Assembly: GCA_026988135.1 (NCBI GenBank)
Contig: JALSLT010000024.1
Coordinates: 1 to 21,777, forward strand
Reading direction: 5' to 3'
DNA length: 21,777 bases
Origin: Desulfurobacterium sp.
GTDB taxonomy: Bacteria; Aquificota; Aquificia; Desulfurobacteriales; Desulfurobacteriaceae
Numbering within the stretch: the first letter of the stretch is position 1; every line of letters begins with the position of its first letter. The position numbers and the translations under genes are program-made. Below, one piece after another: positions 1 through 7,441 of the stretch. Below the pieces are notes generated by a model. That model was not told where the DNA came from. It was given only the letters and a program-made list of their open reading frames with translations, and searched no databases.

Positions 1-951
1 AAGTTCTTTCTTAATGTCTTTTTTGAATATGTCTTGGAGTTTCAGTTGTGCGAGTGCCGGAATGATAATTTTGGGAAGTTTTTTAAGTTTTCCGCCGATA
101 GAGATAGTAATATATTCGTTTTGAGGGATATTAAGAGCATAAGCGCTACCGTATTCCAGGAATAATTTTTCCGCATCTTTACGGGGAAGTTTAAGTGTAT
201 TCTGGATAATATCTATGATATCTCCACCCCCTTCTGCAAAATGTTTAAAAAATACGGGTTTATCTTCTCTAAAGTAGAAATATTCTACACTCCCCGTTCC
301 AAGATATACAAATAGATTGTTATTAAAATAATTATTTTCCTTGTTCTTGATACCGTAAAAGGCTGCAAGAGACTGTAAAATACAGCCGTTAAGTTTTAGA
401 CCACATTCCTTTAATAGGCTTTCAAGGGTTTTCTTTGTCCTTTGAGTGATTAAAATCACAAGAGCTTTCATCGCAAGCTCTTTTCCGCTATGCCCTACGG
501 GGTTTTGAATTCCATTGATGTTTTCTATCATAAACTCTTGAGGGATTATATGCATTGTTTCGTAATATTGTCTTACAGGTGACCCTTTTTTCTCCAGGAG
601 CTCTTTTTCTGCCTTTGATTTTAAGTCATTGATATCTTTAAACTGGAATGTTTGTATTCCGTTAAATTTGATTTTGGCTTCAACTCTGTAACTTAAAGTA
701 TGGGTTCCTGCGACTATAACGTATGCTTCGTTTGGTAATGTTGTGGTTGTTTTAATCTTAAGCTCGTTTAGTGCTGCGTTAAGAGAGTCTTTTACGGATA
801 TAAAATTGGAAATATTTCCGCTTTTTATCCCTTTCGATGGAACTTTAGCGGTTGCTATTATTTTTTTATTCCCCTTCCTCCCTATTATTCCGAGGACGGC
901 TCTTATGTAGGTTGTTCCGATATCTATGATAAGGATTTTTTCTTCTATCAT
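1..951 (-). CDS. ftsA: FtsA-like cell division protein, divergent (partial, C-terminus beyond window)
   Basis: Actin-family protein expected to tether FtsZ to the inner membrane and recruit later divisome proteins. The reading frame is open from the ATG at 951 to the window edge (317 codons), so the C-terminal part, including the usual amphipathic membrane helix, is not visible. Seen: phosphate-1 loop DIGTT (residues 10-14), an SHS2-like segment beginning GIKSGNISN, the FtsA hallmark GIQNPVGHSG near residues 147-156, and a stretch from residue 238 that aligns by eye with the FtsA region ending in a Gly-(Ser/Cys)-Ala turn. Odd: the second phosphate loop, normally D-(I/L)-G-x-G, reads YLGTGS (216-221), so the acidic residue is missing. 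The start is supported by GGGGAG five bases upstream and by a 4-base overlap with the ftsQ stop. Position after murE, murF, ddl and ftsQ supports the call. A PilM-type relative is less likely given the context. Confidence 0.85.
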   Translation of the reverse strand, partial: MIEEKILIIDIGTTYIRAVLGIIGRKGNKKIIATAKVPSKGIKSGNISNFISVKDSLNAALNELKIKTTTTLPNEAYVIVAGTHTLSYRVEAKIKFNGIQTFQFKDINDLKSKAEKELLEKKGSPVRQYYETMHIIPQEFMIENINGIQNPVGHSGKELAMKALVILITQRTKKTLESLLKECGLKLNGCILQSLAAFYGIKNKENNYFNNNLFVYLGTGSVEYFYFREDKPVFFKHFAEGGGDIIDIIQNTLKLPRKDAEKLFLEYGSAYALNIPQNEYITISIGGKLKKLPKIIIPALAQLKLQDIFKKDIKKEL

Positions 952-1658
952 CTTTTCTCCCCTGTTTGGACAAGAAGGCCTGAAAATCTCAGGTCATAGT
1001 ATCCAGGATATGGTTTATCTAAAATTCTAAACAATTTTTCAAAATTTTGCCAGCTATTTCCTCCATTGCCGAGAAAAACTATTATTTTATGTTTTGAATA
1101 AAGTAATTTTATCCCCGTATCTGTCAATAATATAGTAGGTTTTTCATCTATAATTGTTTGTTTTTGTAAATAATCCGTTACAATTTCAATTTCCAAAAAA
1201 ATATTATTTTTTATTTTTGGGAATCCTTTTTCTCCTATTGTGAAAAATTCACTTTTTCCTTTGTAAAAAAATGTGTTTCTTTTAGAGCATAATTTGTTTT
1301 TTGTGCCGAGAATGTAGCCGTTCTCCCCTATGTTATATAATCGATCTTTTGAAGATATGCACAGTTTAACAGGTTCTTCGTTTATGTTTATTCCAACGGT
1401 TCCTTTTATGAAAGAGATGTCTGTTTTTTTTACCCATGGTAAAGAATTGGTAAATTTCTCAATTTGTTGTATTTTCTTATCATTTATTGTTGAGTTTAAA
1501 TCTATTACTCCTGAAATTGCATCTGTAATTTCTCCGCCCCATAGATTTTTATCGAATTTGAGCTCTATGTTTTTAATTTTCATAGGGGAATAAAGATAAA
1601 CTCCTATGAAGGTCAGGACGAATAAAATTGTAACTATGAAAAGAAAAGGTTTTTTCAT
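948..1658 (-). CDS. ftsQ: FtsQ-like cell division protein
   Basis: Bitopic inner-membrane divisome protein that links the early Z-ring to the FtsB/FtsL and FtsW/FtsI complex. The 236-residue product has a short basic N-terminus, one membrane helix (about residues 4-24), then a periplasmic POTRA-like segment beginning KIKNIELKF and containing LPWVKK followed by a basic/hydrophobic strand, as in FtsQ. Near the C-terminus, YYDLRFSGLLV resembles the conserved beta strand of FtsQ/DivIB. Sequence identity in this family is low, so the call rests on architecture plus position between ddl and ftsA. The ATG overlaps the ddl stop by four bases, and its own stop overlaps the ftsA start in the same way, so translation is probably coupled. 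No strong ribosome binding site sits immediately upstream. Confidence 0.88.
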   Translation of the reverse strand: MKKPFLFIVTILFVLTFIGVYLYSPMKIKNIELKFDKNLWGGEITDAISGVIDLNSTINDKKIQQIEKFTNSLPWVKKTDISFIKGTVGININEEPVKLCISSKDRLYNIGENGYILGTKNKLCSKRNTFFYKGKSEFFTIGEKGFPKIKNNIFLEIEIVTDYLQKQTIIDEKPTILLTDTGIKLLYSKHKIIVFLGNGGNSWQNFEKLFRILDKPYPGYYDLRFSGLLVQTGEKR

Positions 1659-2527
1659 TCCGTTAACATTTCCTCTATAAGTTGATGAAATTTCATTCCT
1701 GCAGCAGCTGCGGATTTCGGAAGTAGACTTCGTTCTGTCATTCCTGGAATTGTGTTAACTTCCAGCAAGTAAGGAATGTTAAGTTGGTTCAAACGGAAAT
1801 CCATTCTAACGGCACCTTTACATTCAAGTATCGAGTAGGTTTTAATGGCAATTTGTTCTATTTTTCTTTTTGTTTTTTCAGAAATTTCTGCAGGTGTTAT
1901 GTATTTTGTGGTTGATTTTTTGTATTTGGAGTTAAAATCATAAAATCCGGATTCGGTTATTATTTCGATAATTGGAAGGGGTTTTCCGTTTAGAACGGGA
2001 ATAGTGAGCTCTCTTCCTTCTATAAATTCTTCTATTATGATTTTAGAATCAAATTTAAATGCCAGTTCAACGGCTTTTTGGAATTCTTCTCTATTTTTTA
2101 CAAGGGATATTCCTACTGTTGAACCGGTTCTGGCAGGTTTTACAATGCAGGGAGATTCTATCCAGCTTATATTTTTTCGATTATAAAAAGTTTCACTGGT
2201 GGGAACTGGAATTCCAAAACTTTTTAAGACTTTTTTGGTTACATCTTTATCTATGCATATTGCACTTGTTTCAACACCGCATCCTGTGTAAGGAATATTC
2301 AGAGCCTCTAGAAGTCCTTGAACAGAACCGTCCTCTCCAGGAACGCCGTGAAGGGCTATAAATACTTTTTTAGGCTTTATTTCAAGCAGGTTTTTTACGC
2401 AATCTTTGTCAAATTCTATATCTACGACTTTATAACCTAACTGCTCTAGTGCGTTTTTAATACTTTCGGCACTTTTTCTTGAAATTTCCGCTTCGGGAGA
2501 CGGACCTCCTTTGAGTATGACGATCAT
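1655..2527 (-). CDS. ddl: D-alanine--D-alanine ligase
   Basis: Cytoplasmic ATP-grasp enzyme joining two D-alanines into the dipeptide that MurF adds to the murein precursor. At 290 residues it is slightly shorter than E. coli DdlB (306). Seen: N-terminal GGPSPEAEIS, matching the family GGxSxExxVS region; HGVPGEDGSVQG at 60-71; ATP-binding KPARTGSTVG at 130-139; FYDFNSKY at 195-202 (a Phe where many Ddl enzymes have Tyr); RMDF at 241-244; and the metal and substrate motif EVNTIPGMT at 256-264. All expected catalytic blocks are present, so it should be active. The ATG overlaps the murF stop by four bases, and its stop overlaps ftsQ, placing it inside the coupled murF-ddl-ftsQ-ftsA run. Confidence 0.96.
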   Translation of the reverse strand: MIVILKGGPSPEAEISRKSAESIKNALEQLGYKVVDIEFDKDCVKNLLEIKPKKVFIALHGVPGEDGSVQGLLEALNIPYTGCGVETSAICIDKDVTKKVLKSFGIPVPTSETFYNRKNISWIESPCIVKPARTGSTVGISLVKNREEFQKAVELAFKFDSKIIIEEFIEGRELTIPVLNGKPLPIIEIITESGFYDFNSKYKKSTTKYITPAEISEKTKRKIEQIAIKTYSILECKGAVRMDFRLNQLNIPYLLEVNTIPGMTERSLLPKSAAAAGMKFHQLIEEMLTE

Positions 2528-3831
2528 TCGAGCCTCTTTTCTATTATATGGGTTACTTCTTCCAATCTGTTTCCTCTGGAGCCTTTTATTAAAAAGACTT
2601 TTTTGCGTATATCAATTTTTTTCAGAAAAGCAATGAGTTCATTTTTGTCTTTAAAATGATAACCTTTTCCGTTGAAAGTGTTAAGGTAAAATATACTATT
2701 TTCTCCAAAAAATATGCCTGTTTCTACTTTTTTTTCGTTCAAGTATTTTCCGATCTCTTCGTGAAAAAATTTACTATTTTTTCCAAGTTCAAGCATTTCT
2801 CCGAAAATAGCTACTTTTGGCATATTGAAGTTCGCAAGTACGTCTATTGCATTTTTCATTGATGCAGGATTTGCGTTATAGAAATCCTTAATTAAGATGG
2901 TGTTTTTAAGATGTCTTATTTCCATTCTCCATTTGGGAGAAGTAAAAGATTCTAATATTTCAGTAGCTTTTTTAAGGTCGATTTCAACTAACTTTGCTAT
3001 TATTAGGATAATTAAAATACTGTTAAGAATACCTTTTCCCGGAATTTTTATAGTTCCTCGGATATTCTCTCCCATAATTTTTGCTTTGAATACGGTTTTA
3101 TTAGGTTGAGAAGATATTTCGGTGAAACTTGCGTCTCCTCCTTTTCCGAAAAATATTCCGTTTTTCAATCTATTCTTGAATTCGACAGGAGCGATTGTTA
3201 TTTTATTTTTTGTAAATATGGAAAGTTTTTCTTCTTTCAGGGCTTCTATGTTTTCAAATCCTTCAAGGTGGGCCGGGGAGACGGTCGTTAAAATAGCTAT
3301 TTCGGGTTTTACAATATTTGTTAGTTTTCTTATTTCTCCTGGTGCACTTGTTCCAATTTCCTGTATGTAGATGTCCGGGTTCTTGAGATTTGAAAGGGTG
3401 TAGCTTACTCCTATCATATTGTTGTAGCTTTCTATGTTTGATTTGCAAGTAAAGAAGTTTGAGAGGACATGGCTTAGTAGTTCTTTTGTTGTTGTTTTTC
3501 CGACAGAACCGGTGATAGCTACTGTTTTTCCTTTAAAAAGTTTTCTTTTAAAGTTGGCAATTTTGACAAAAGCGTTTAGTGTATCTTTAACAGCAATTTG
3601 CGGAATTAGCGTTTCGATTTTTTTCGATGTTAGGGTGGCAAGAGCTCCGTTTTTAGCTGCATCTTCTATAAAGTTGTGTCCGTCTCTTTTCCCTTCCAAT
3701 GGAATAAATACTTTTCCTTTTTTTATCTTTCTCGAGTTAAACTCGAATCCTTCTATTGTTTTTACGAAAGAGTTTTTTCCGTTTATGAGTTTACCTTCGG
3801 TTATTTTTTCCAACATTTCAAGGGTTATCAT
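2524..3831 (-). CDS. murF: UDP-MurNAc-tripeptide--D-alanyl-D-alanine ligase
   Basis: Cytoplasmic Mur ligase that adds D-Ala-D-Ala to UDP-MurNAc-tripeptide, the last cytoplasmic peptide step of murein synthesis. The 435-residue product has the three-domain Mur pattern: an N-terminal UDP-binding part with FNSRKIKKGKVFIPLEG (31-47), a P-loop GSVGKTTT (108-115), the MurF-type NNMIGVSYTL block, EIGTSAPGEI, the C-terminal FYNANPASM motif and IFGEMLELG. The last two are diagnostic of MurF rather than MurE or MurD. The ATG at 3831 has GGAGTG a few bases upstream and lies 14 bases inside the end of murE. The product of the next gene (Ddl) supplies its substrate. Confidence 0.96.
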   Translation of the reverse strand: MITLEMLEKITEGKLINGKNSFVKTIEGFEFNSRKIKKGKVFIPLEGKRDGHNFIEDAAKNGALATLTSKKIETLIPQIAVKDTLNAFVKIANFKRKLFKGKTVAITGSVGKTTTKELLSHVLSNFFTCKSNIESYNNMIGVSYTLSNLKNPDIYIQEIGTSAPGEIRKLTNIVKPEIAILTTVSPAHLEGFENIEALKEEKLSIFTKNKITIAPVEFKNRLKNGIFFGKGGDASFTEISSQPNKTVFKAKIMGENIRGTIKIPGKGILNSILIILIIAKLVEIDLKKATEILESFTSPKWRMEIRHLKNTILIKDFYNANPASMKNAIDVLANFNMPKVAIFGEMLELGKNSKFFHEEIGKYLNEKKVETGIFFGENSIFYLNTFNGKGYHFKDKNELIAFLKKIDIRKKVFLIKGSRGNRLEEVTHIIEKRLE

Positions 3832-5272
3832 TTATCACTCCGAGAACCGACTCTTTATCGCTAAAGGGATATTTGATTCCCTCTATTTCCTGGTATTCAT
3901 CAGGGCCTTTTCCTGCAATGATTACGACTCCGTTTCTTTTTTCTTTGAGTGCTGTTACTATGGCTGTTTTTCTGTCTCTTATAGTAATAGTTTTGGAAGG
4001 GTCGCATCCGATTAGTATTTCGGAAATTATTCTTTCCGGATTTTCGAATCTTGGGTTGTCGTCGGTAACTATTATTCTGTCAGCGTAAACCGATGCTATT
4101 TTTCCCATGAGCGGACGTTTGTTTCTGTCCCTATCTCCTCCGCATCCAAAAACTAGTGTTAGTTTATCTTTGGGATAGAGCTCCCTTAGTGTTTTAAGTA
4201 TTTTTTTAAGTGCATCGGGAGTGTGAGCATAGTCTATGAAAATTTTCGGTGCTATCTCTTCAAATCTTCCCGGAACTTGAATGTTTTTAAATGCTGTTTC
4301 TATTAGTTGCGGAGGAAGTTCCATGTTAAGTAGTATTGAAACTGCTGCTGCTATATTGTAAGCGTTGAACATTCCTTTAAGGTTTGTTTCTATTTTCATT
4401 TTTCCGTGAGTAGTTAAAAGTTGGATTGCAGAAAATCTGTTTGCTGTTTTTACGTCCAAAATTTTTAAGTTGCCGTTTTTTCCAAAACTTTCCGTTCTAA
4501 AACATTGAACATTTTTAAGGCCGTATAAAATTTTTCCGAACGGGTCGTCTGTGTTTACAGCAAATATTCCGTTATTGTTTATGTAATTTGTTAGTTGATA
4601 TTTGGCAAGGAAGTAATTATACATGTTATTATGGAAGTCAAGATGTTCAGGAGAAAGGTTTGTAAAAACTCCTCCGTAAAATTCTAATCCTTCTATTCTA
4701 TGTAGAAGGATTGAGTGGGATGATACCTCCATAATTCCGTATTCTCCGTCTTCTTTAACGATTTTTTTTAGCAGTTGGTTTAGTTTTACTGGTGGAGGAG
4801 TTGTCCTGTCGGCTTTTTCTTTTCCTGATGGAGTTATATAGTAGATGCTTCCTATTAGACCGGCTTTAATGTTTAATTTCTTTAAAACGTTATAAATTAT
4901 GAAAGAGGTTGTTGTTTTTCCGTTTGTTCCGGTTATTCCTATGAGTTTTAATTTCTTCGATGGTTCGTTGAAGAATTTGTGTGATATAAACCCTGTAATT
5001 TTCCGTATGTTTTTGGCTCTTATTATAGAGATGTTTTTGTGAGATCTTATTTTGGTTAGAGATTTCCTATCAGTTCCTATAATAACAACACTGCCTTTTT
5101 TTATAGCGTCATTTATGAATTTGTGTCCGTCAGTTTGAAATCCTTTTATTGCGAAAAAAAGATAGCCGGGCTTTATGTCCCGACTGTCTTCAGTTATACC
5201 GGTTATTTCGGTGTCTTTAAGCCGGATAATTTCTATCTCTTTAATATTTTCTATCAGTTGTGAGAGTTTCAA
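3818..5272 (-). CDS. murE: UDP-MurNAc-L-alanyl-D-glutamate ligase, probably meso-DAP-adding
   Basis: Cytoplasmic Mur ligase adding the third amino acid of the murein stem peptide. The 484-residue product carries TEDSRDIKPGYLFFAIKG in the N-terminal domain, a P-loop GTNGKTTT (115-122), EVSSHSILLHR, DFHNNMYNYFLAK (including the Lys expected to be carbamylated) and FGCGGDRDRNKRPLMG. DNPR at residues 405-408 is the signature of meso-diaminopimelate-adding MurE; lysine-adding enzymes differ here. The start is a TTG at 5272, whose second and third bases form part of the TGA stop of the preceding gene (TTGA overlap), so initiation is probably by coupling. The stop lies within murF. A later start would remove conserved N-terminal sequence. 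Confidence 0.96.
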   Translation of the reverse strand: MKLSQLIENIKEIEIIRLKDTEITGITEDSRDIKPGYLFFAIKGFQTDGHKFINDAIKKGSVVIIGTDRKSLTKIRSHKNISIIRAKNIRKITGFISHKFFNEPSKKLKLIGITGTNGKTTTSFIIYNVLKKLNIKAGLIGSIYYITPSGKEKADRTTPPPVKLNQLLKKIVKEDGEYGIMEVSSHSILLHRIEGLEFYGGVFTNLSPEHLDFHNNMYNYFLAKYQLTNYINNNGIFAVNTDDPFGKILYGLKNVQCFRTESFGKNGNLKILDVKTANRFSAIQLLTTHGKMKIETNLKGMFNAYNIAAAVSILLNMELPPQLIETAFKNIQVPGRFEEIAPKIFIDYAHTPDALKKILKTLRELYPKDKLTLVFGCGGDRDRNKRPLMGKIASVYADRIIVTDDNPRFENPERIISEILIGCDPSKTITIRDRKTAIVTALKEKRNGVVIIAGKGPDEYQEIEGIKYPFSDKESVLGVINDNP

Positions 5273-5574
5273 GCTTCTTCTTCTTCTCCTTTTATAGCTT
5301 CTTCAAGTTTCTGTATTTTTGATTCCACCTCATCCAGAATATCTTTTTTCTCCTCTTCTGTTAGTTCTTCTTCAGGAGACATTACTAAGGTTTGTATGTT
5401 TTCGGCGATTTCTTTTACGAGTTTTCTTGCTCTTTCGGGAAGATCGCTGTCTCTTAGTTGTTCCTGGAGTTCTTGAAGTTTTTCTATTATTTCTTCTTTT
5501 CTCGTTGTGGCAAGGTAAGCTGCTCCGGCTCCTACGAGACTACCTAAAATAAACATAATCGTTCCCTTTTTCAT
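5269..5574 (-). CDS. YtxH-like small membrane-anchored coiled-coil protein
   Basis: 101-residue protein with a glycine/alanine-rich membrane helix (about residues 4-22, containing LGSLVGAGAAYLAT) immediately followed by a charged helical tail with heptad-like spacing and a very acidic C-terminus (GEEEEA). This is the layout of the YtxH/gas-vesicle-GvpP-like family, whose function is not defined; a structural envelope role is only inference. The ATG at 5574 is chosen because AAGGAGGA sits five bases upstream. An in-frame start 11 codons earlier lacks such a site. Its TGA overlaps the TTG start of murE, so it is probably co-translated with the murein genes. Confidence 0.8.
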   Translation of the reverse strand: MKKGTIMFILGSLVGAGAAYLATTRKEEIIEKLQELQEQLRDSDLPERARKLVKEIAENIQTLVMSPEEELTEEEKKDILDEVESKIQKLEEAIKGEEEEA

Positions 5575-5634
5575 TATGTCCTCCTTGTTCGGTTTATCAT
5601 TAATCAATTTATTGAGCTAATTTTTTAACTACAA

Positions 5635-7377
5635 CTATTTTAGCCTTTCAAGTATCTCTTTTGCTCTTTTTAAGATATTTTTTTCTCCGTCTATACTGTC
5701 GGGATTTGCTATCATTCTGTTTACAGCTTTTTGAAGAAGCTCTTTTGCCATTTGCCATTTTCCTGTGTAGTAATAGCATTCTCCGAGGTGTTCTTCAATA
5801 ACAGGGTCGTGGTTGCTTAATTTATAAGCTTTTTTAAGGATTGTACATGCTTTTTTGTACTGTTTCAGTTTGAATAGTATCCATCCGTAGGTGTCAAGGT
5901 ACGCAGGGTTTTCAGGTTGAAGTTTCAACGCTTTTTTGACCAATTCCAATGCTTCGTTTAGGTTTTCTCCGTTGTTTGCGTAGATATATGCAAGATAGTT
6001 AAGTGCTACCGGATTGTCAGGGTGCTTTTTAAGAACTTGTTTTAGATAAGTTACAGTTTCGTATTCTTTTCCCAACTTATCCGATAAAACGGAAAGGTAA
6101 AAAAGTATTGCCGGTTTGTTGTTACCGGTTTCGACCTCTTTTTTTAGAAGATTATAGGCTTTCCGAGTGTTCCCGGTTTTTTCTTCAATTTTTGCTATTT
6201 TTAGGAGATAATCCGGTTTTTTTGTTAGTTGTAAGAGCCTTTCGTAGTATGCTTTGGCTTCTTCATATTTTTTTACTTCAAAATATAAATTGGCAAGTTG
6301 TTCTATTACGGTGGTATTTTCAGGGAAAAGGTCAAGAGCTTTTTCGTAAGCTTCGATAGCTTTGTTTTTGTATCCGGCTAATTCGTATGATATGCCGAGA
6401 ATCAGATATGCGTTTGGATTGTTGGGGTTTAGTTTTGTGATACGTTCTATTACAGGTATTACTTTGCTGTACTCTTTTAGTCCGAGAAGGTTATTGGCAA
6501 CTTCCGATAGGGTTTTCAGATTATAAGGTTCTCTTTTGACGATTCTGCTTAATGTTTTAACGGCATTTTCTTTTTCCCCATTAATTATGTAGAGTTTTAC
6601 AAGTTCTTTCAGAAGAGGAAGAGGAGGGTTCTCTTTTTTCGCTAATTTTTCGAGAGCTGTTTTAATCTGTTCGCTTTTTGTCTTTTTGTATATTTCCGAA
6701 AGTAGCTTGTAGGTTTCTTCGTTTTCAGGATCAAGTTCTGCTGCTTTGAGGAGTATTTTCCAGCTTTCTTTCAATTTTTCTCTTTTGAAGAGAGTATATC
6801 CGAGAAGTAGGTTTAGTGTGGAATTGTTTTTGTCAAGTTTAATTCCTTTTCTAAGAACTTTTTCTGCCTTTTTTGTCTTGTTTTTTTGTAGAAGAAGTTT
6901 CCCGTAGATGACGTAATCTTGAGGTTTTTCGGAAAAAGAGGTTAAATCCTCGTAGATTTTCATTGCTTTCTCTTTTTCCTCTTCCATTATGTAGATAGTT
7001 CCGAGTAATCGGAGTGCTTTTTCTCTTTCTTGGGTGTTTTTTGCTTTTGATATTGCTTTTTTCGCAAATTCCGTTGCCTTTTTTAAATTGTTTTCAGTTG
7101 CATAGAACATGCTTGCTTCAAGTAGAAGCTGAGAGTTTTCCGGAGCAAGTTTTATAGCTTTTTCGAGGTACTCTTTTGCTCTTTTAATTTCCCCTTTTCT
7201 TTTTGCTATGGAGTAACTAAAGTAATATTGAATGAAGTCCTCGGGTACCGTTTCTTTCTTTTCTGTTTCGATTTTCTCTACCCGTTTTTGTTGAGAGAAA
7301 TAGGGGTTGTCTTTCTTTGTTGTTGTGGCACATCCCGAGAGGGTGATGAAGCTTAAAAATATTATAGTTTTTTTCAC
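5635..7377 (-). CDS. Tetratricopeptide-repeat lipoprotein
   Basis: About 580 residues made almost entirely of consecutive TPR units of roughly 34 residues (I estimate 13-15), for example the unit starting AYLILGISYELAGYKNKAIE. The N-terminus is a lipoprotein signal: basic MKKTIIF, hydrophobic stretch, lipobox LSGC with Cys16, then a Thr/Lys-rich linker. It should be lipid-anchored outside the cytoplasm and act as a protein-binding scaffold; no enzyme motif is visible. I place the start at the GTG at 7377, preceded by TGAGGA with 8-base spacing. An upstream in-frame TTG at 7392 lacks a ribosome binding site and would lengthen the signal peptide by five residues. It heads the murein/division operon, 60 bases before the YtxH-like gene, suggesting an envelope or divisome role (inference). 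Confidence 0.9.
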   Translation of the reverse strand: MKKTIIFLSFITLSGCATTTKKDNPYFSQQKRVEKIETEKKETVPEDFIQYYFSYSIAKRKGEIKRAKEYLEKAIKLAPENSQLLLEASMFYATENNLKKATEFAKKAISKAKNTQEREKALRLLGTIYIMEEEKEKAMKIYEDLTSFSEKPQDYVIYGKLLLQKNKTKKAEKVLRKGIKLDKNNSTLNLLLGYTLFKREKLKESWKILLKAAELDPENEETYKLLSEIYKKTKSEQIKTALEKLAKKENPPLPLLKELVKLYIINGEKENAVKTLSRIVKREPYNLKTLSEVANNLLGLKEYSKVIPVIERITKLNPNNPNAYLILGISYELAGYKNKAIEAYEKALDLFPENTTVIEQLANLYFEVKKYEEAKAYYERLLQLTKKPDYLLKIAKIEEKTGNTRKAYNLLKKEVETGNNKPAILFYLSVLSDKLGKEYETVTYLKQVLKKHPDNPVALNYLAYIYANNGENLNEALELVKKALKLQPENPAYLDTYGWILFKLKQYKKACTILKKAYKLSNHDPVIEEHLGECYYYTGKWQMAKELLQKAVNRMIANPDSIDGEKNILKRAKEILERLK

Positions 7378-7414
7378 GGTGGAATTCCTCAAAATTTGCT
7401 AAACTGGTAGTTGG

Positions 7415-7420
7415 ATTATA
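7415..7420 (-). promoter_or_regulatory. Candidate -10 box for the murein/division operon
   Basis: On the minus strand the bases read TATAAT, a perfect sigma-70 -10 hexamer, placing a start of transcription about 30 bases before the GTG of the TPR lipoprotein. No convincing -35 hexamer is found 16-18 bases upstream. The region is the only intergenic gap between this operon and the divergent recG. Confidence 0.45.
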
Positions 7421-7441
7421 CCACCTGAGAGGAAATTGTTT

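Noticed and set aside
3434..4015. 193-codon plus-strand open frame
   Set aside because: It lies antisense to the strongly conserved murE/murF junction, shows no recognisable domain and has no good ribosome binding site; it is a by-product of the AT-rich codon usage.
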